Positions 60,301 to 64,000 of a DNA stretch of 64,000 nt are shown here, piece after piece. Where the stretch lies: the NCBI GenBank assembly GCA_020536535.1, contig JAHLWZ010000386.1:62001-126000 (forward strand). The letters are read 5' to 3'. Position numbers and translations under genes: made by a program. The notes under the pieces are model-generated. The model was not told the DNA's origin. It was given only the letters and a program-made list of their open reading frames with translations, and searched no databases. Within the stretch, counting starts at the first letter, position 1, and each line of letters opens with the position of its first letter. The DNA is from Pelomyxa schiedti. Its lineage: Eukaryota > Evosea > Pelobiontida > Pelomyxidae.

Positions 60301-63271
60301 TCATACATCATTTGTAGAGTCCCTAAGTGGTGATTCTGTATGTACTGCCAGTGACGGTGACAGTGACAGTGGCTGGGGGGGTGTTGACGTGCACGTATAA
60401 CGCAGGTTCTTGATGTACTGGGCCAGTTGGTCATACTGGGCCAGTTGGTCATACTCGAGTGCGAGAGCGAGGTCAATGGCATGGGGGTACCACGTGTGGC
60501 AGCCCAGGCTGGACGCCGCACATAGGCAAGTGGCGCACACACAGCCACAATCAACGGGGCAAGTGCAGTGTGGTTCAGGGAGATCATTTGGCGTCGTGCT
60601 GGTTGTTGTTGTTGTTGTTGTGGTGGTGGGTGTTGTGGAAGCAGGGGGGGAAGAAGGGGGAGAGGATGAGGAGGAAGAGCGTTTTGTGCTGCAGGGGCAG
60701 AGTTGGAATGGGGCAAGCGGTGGGAGGGAGGCGTGGAAGGAGCGGCCGCCGCGGGTGGCAGACAGGACCTTATCCCAGATCGCAAGAACCTGCTCGAAGT
60801 TCGTACTTGGTGTAACTTTGAGCACTTGGAAGAGCTTTGGCTTGCTGAACTGCTCACACAGGTCCAGGAGGGTGATCAGTGATCTCACCAATGAGACGAG
60901 GTCGTCCTGAGGCTCATAGTTTACACACAGACTTTCCCGTGCATTAAGCTGGCGCAGGACGCTGTCGGAGGCTCAGTGAACAGTGCCACAGAATCCCTCT
61001 TCAGAATTGCAAGGTGTTGACTTGGCAAAGCCCCAGTCAATGAGGATTAATCTGTTCTTACCCGTGCTTGAGTCCAAGATAATGTTCTCGGGCCGGACAT
61101 CCCTGTGAACGTACATCCCTTTCGTGTGAACAGCCTCCAGTGTCTTAACAACTTCGCTGAACAACAACGGTATGTTCTAGGTTAGTTAGAGAAAGAAGAA
61201 CAAAAGCAAGATAAAAAAATAAAATATAGTTGTTGTATGTTATTGCTTAGAATTTGTATTTTTTTGATTACTCTTCTTATTGGTTCAGCTGTCAATACGG
61301 GAATGGAAATTTACACACATTGATAATGAGACACAACACTTTTGTATCTAAAATACTTCTGCCGATAGGTTCTATGAGCATGGCATTGTCACCGTTTGTG
61401 AGTCCAAGTGTTTTTGGTACGCCCTGAATTCCTAGGCCCACAAAATGCCGCAAGATTCCGTTCTCATCTTGCAAGTAAGATTCTTCACCCTTTTTAGCAA
61501 TTTTCAGGATGTACTTGGCTTCTGTGTGAGGTCGAGAAATGCTGCAAAGCATCACAAGGGATGTAGCACCCTCACCAGCTCTTCCATGTATCACAATTGG
61601 GTCGTCAGCCATCTTGATGGTTGTTAGTGAACTCTTATTTTATCATCATGATTTATACTCAAAAATAGGAAGAAAGAAAACCTGGTAAGAGTGAGAGAGA
61701 GATACTCCAGTAAGATCTTCCTCTGACAGGTTGAGTACCTTCAGCAATTCAGGTGCGACAGGTGCACACATTACTCCTGTACAGAACTCTTTTTGAGTGC
61801 CACTGCCTCTTGTGGCCCGCAGGAACCAGATGAATCTTAAATTGGTGACACCCACCCATATTTGTGTTCTCATGGGAACTGCATCCAAGAATTTTGTGGC
61901 ATGGTCAACAGCTCTTCCTTTGTACTCGGTAGAGGGAAAGCTGCCACCCTCATCAGAAGTCAATTCAAGTATAAACCTTTTTTTTGTTGTGTTATTTATT
62001 CAGTCTACTATTCAAACTTCACACGTTGTGTAAAAGCTACATAGCGGCTTCCCTCGAAGACAAAAGACGTAATCAGGCTTGCGATCTTGGAGTATAACTT
62101 TAGTTGTGTGGACATCATGTAACTGGTTGGGAACTGAGAGTCGTTTCTTTGATATCTCTTCCTCCCACTTTTTTATGCTCTTATTCAAGAGTGCATATAA
62201 CTCCGCTTCAGATGCTCCTTTAACTTTCTCCCACTTCTTACTGGGATTCCAATGAACATGAAGTTCAGTAATCCCAGGGAAAAAAGGTATGACAGTTGCG
62301 TTTACAATTACACTTGCACATTCAGAAAAGCTCCTCACGAATAAGAGTTAGATTAGCTTTTCCACACATATAGGTCATACTCGTCGATGTGCTTGCGCCA
62401 TGAGGTGCTGTTGCCAGTAAATATTGTTTGGTTAGGCACTCCTTTTTGTTCTCGATATATTTTGTCTTCTCCCGCAGTTTTCTCAGATTAATCTCTTCTC
62501 GCTTTGTGTGCTCCTCTTCTTTCTTTATGATCAACTTCGTCATGTGTTTAAACTTGGGCGTACTCAACAGCAATTCAGATGCAGAAAGACCAGAAAGTGT
62601 GCACGAAGAGGAAGGAGCAGACTGGTTTTGCTGGAATATTGGGGAAGGTGGTGGCGGGGAGCGGCTTTCTGAATCCAGTTTGGGGCGCTTGGCCTTATCT
62701 CCAGGGTAATGACGCTCCGACGTGGTGGAGTCACCTTCGGCACCACAGAGCCCCCTCTTGCGCGGCACACTCCATCACCGCTTACATGATCGTCATCACC
62801 ACTACTTTTCCTGTTGTCTTCGTCATCAATCGTGTTGGCATTGTGGTGTGCTTTTCCCTTGCTCTTGCTTTTGCTTCTGCCACCACCACCACCACCGGCA
62901 GCCTCGATCTTCCTCCCCCCGCGATTTCCCTTGCTGGTACACTTAGCACATGTCTCTTCTTCCGAGGCGTCAGTCTCAGGAACCTTGTTGTGGCGTCGCG
63001 GCTTTCCAGTTTTGGGTTTGACCTTAACCTCGTCGTCGCCCCTGCCGTCATCGTCATCGTCGCCAGTGCCGGTGTCGGTGTCGTGCTTGTTGGAGGTGGG
63101 GATCTTCTTTGTGGTGGCCACTTTCTTCCCGCGGTGCTGCGTGCCTGTTTTCCTACGGGCTGATCGATATGCTCTGTGCCTCGATGTGTGTTTTTCCTTG
63201 TTCCAGTCGCTATCTTTGCTGTCGTCGCTGCCGTTGCTCTCGCTCTCCTCGGACGCGCCAGATCGCCCCAT
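60301..63271 (-). CDS. Nuclease-like plus divergent kinase fusion, with in-frame TGA
   Basis: Exons chain from ATG 63271 (MGRSGASEESESNGSDDSKD). A basic/acidic disordered region (KSKSKGKAHHN, TGDDDDDGRGDD) comes first. After a probable 29-nt intron comes RPKLDSESRSP and a coiled helix (HTKREEINLRKLREKTKYIE) reading into SWRKHIDEYDLYVWKS. A compact domain follows: ITELHVHWNPSKKWEKV, TKVILQDRKPDYVFCL and FYTTFILELTSDEGG, a PD-(D/E)xK-like D...E arrangement with Thr in place of Lys. It continues through LDAVPMRTQIWVGVTNL into a kinase domain from about 61612: HGRAGEGATSLVMLC, AKYILKIAKK, MYVHRDVRPENIILD, LILIDWGFAKS (DWG) and FCGTVH. There an in-frame TGA (60973-60975) interrupts; the same frame continues ASDSVLRQLN to 60301. 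The layout matches Crinkler-type REase-kinase proteins. Joining the 61646 and 61612 parts is inferred. Confidence 0.5.
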
Positions 63272-63793
63272 GTAGACCCTCTTGTTTGGGAAGGAGAAAC
63301 GTCAGGGAAGACTAATCAGTGACTTAGTTACTGTGGCAGGTGATGGGAGTTGCCCCCCAAAGTGCAAGATCCAATGGATGTTACTACGCCTGAGAGCGGA
63401 GTCGACAACTGCGACAGCGGTGGCACAGCAAAACAGAATAGGAGGAATGACTGGGAATCTGGCACCCTTGGAGGACATTGGCCAACTTGGTGACAATTCC
63501 ACTCTTAGCTCACCAACGTTCCGCCGGTTGTCCATTTCTTCGTGCACTGCTATCTTAGAAATATGGAACGCATCCACTGACCCATCTGATGGGAATGATA
63601 ATGTACCTTTGCATTTCCATACTAGCGGATTGAATATTTGGCATTGGGGGCAACCAATCCCTACCACTCCATCACCCGAACTGCAGGGACTTACAAGCGA
63701 CTGCGCTCCACACGTGTCTTTTTTTTTGGCACAAAGATCCATAGCGGTTCGATGATTCCGATAAAAGTTGACTTTTTTTTTAACTCCCGGGCG
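63272..63793. other. Intergenic between divergent genes
   Basis: These 522 bp separate the start of the nuclease-kinase gene (minus) and the gene leaving the window (plus). Long overlapping frames exist on both strands (63282-63755 plus, 63302-63811 minus), but neither shows domain-like sequence, and each is the antisense shadow of the other. An exon of either neighbour could be hidden here. Confidence 0.35.
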
Positions 63794-64000
63794 ATGAGTG
63801 ACAACCGACAACCGTCTCCAGACACAAATGACACGTCAAAGGGCCCATTGACGGGATTGACATCGCCGTTGGCGACGCGCAGTGCAACTGCAGCGGTCGC
63901 ATGGCGCGACGCGGCGTGGGTCGGGGGCGACGGCGTGACCAACACCACGATAACCGTCGCCGCGGCGGCGCCGACGCTACACGTCGAGCGAGCCGACGCG
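63794..64000 (+). CDS. Partial 5' end of an unrecognised protein
   Basis: ATG 63794 opens a frame (MSDNRQPSPDTNDTSKGPLT) that stays open for 69 codons to the window edge, with rising GC content and Ala/Thr/Val-rich composition (TTITVAAAAPTLHVERADA). The protein continues outside. The family cannot be judged. Confidence 0.5.
   Translation, partial: MSDNRQPSPDTNDTSKGPLTGLTSPLATRSATAAVAWRDAAWVGGDGVTNTTITVAAAAPTLHVERADA

Noticed and set aside
61000-61030. 20-nt GT...AG segment that would remove the in-frame TGA of the kinase
   Set aside because: Removing it shifts the frame into a new stop within a short distance, so it does not rescue the kinase reading.
63282-63811. Long overlapping frames on both strands
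   Set aside because: They are mutual antisense shadows without domain-like features. I could not choose one as real.

Overview
The window is nuclear DNA of a microbial eukaryote. Genes lie on both strands and are split by many short GT-AG introns, mostly about 30-130 nt. AATAAA polyadenylation signals often sit within a few bases of the stop codon. The gene set is purely eukaryotic: Sm-G, exosome MTR3, PMS2, LMBRD2, PP4 subunit 3, a CID-RRM-RS transcription factor, CWF19L1, actin and a TALE homeobox. The organism looks anaerobic or microaerophilic, because it carries an [FeFe]-hydrogenase with a probable organelle-targeting leader. A type III glutamine synthetase and degenerate ankyrin-like proteins are also present. 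Together these fit a free-living amoebozoan such as Archamoebae (Pelomyxa/Mastigamoeba grade); that assignment is inference.

Layout. 0-2 kb: ankyrin-like genes on the minus strand, one cut by the window edge. 2-9 kb: EFCAB11-like EF-hand protein, a quinone-oxidoreductase-type dehydrogenase, a proline-rich P-loop GTPase, EXOSC6/MTR3 and SNRPG. 9-17 kb: a PARP6/8-type ADP-ribosyltransferase, an atypical E2, a calponin-homology protein with lipidation signals at both ends, a divergent actin and a zinc-finger protein. 17-20 kb: an accessory stretch with a minisatellite protein, a possibly rearranged ankyrin gene and an unrecognised intronless gene followed by hairpins. 20-31 kb: glutamine synthetase III, a KGG stress protein, the SCAF/Nrd1-like protein and PPP4R3.

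31-40 kb: the hydrogenase, head-to-head with a PKA-type kinase, then a secreted two-repeat protein. After these comes a 942-bp foldback element with perfect 25-bp terminal inverted repeats and about 1.6 kb of gene-poor DNA. 40-48 kb: LMBRD2, PMS2 and a family-16-type methyltransferase whose 5' end abuts PMS2 head to head. 48-58 kb: a DUF2254-like membrane protein, a TALE homeodomain protein, CWF19L1 and a secreted propeller-like protein. 58-64 kb: direct repeats, a PPP phosphatase, a large protein joining a basic/acidic N-terminus, a nuclease-like segment and a divergent kinase domain (Crinkler-like layout, with an in-frame TGA), and the start of a gene leaving the window.

Most genes are unrelated housekeeping genes and no operon-like organisation is claimed. 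Gene spans run from the chosen start codon to the stop and include introns. Splice sites were placed by eye from reading frame and family conservation, so some internal junctions remain open.
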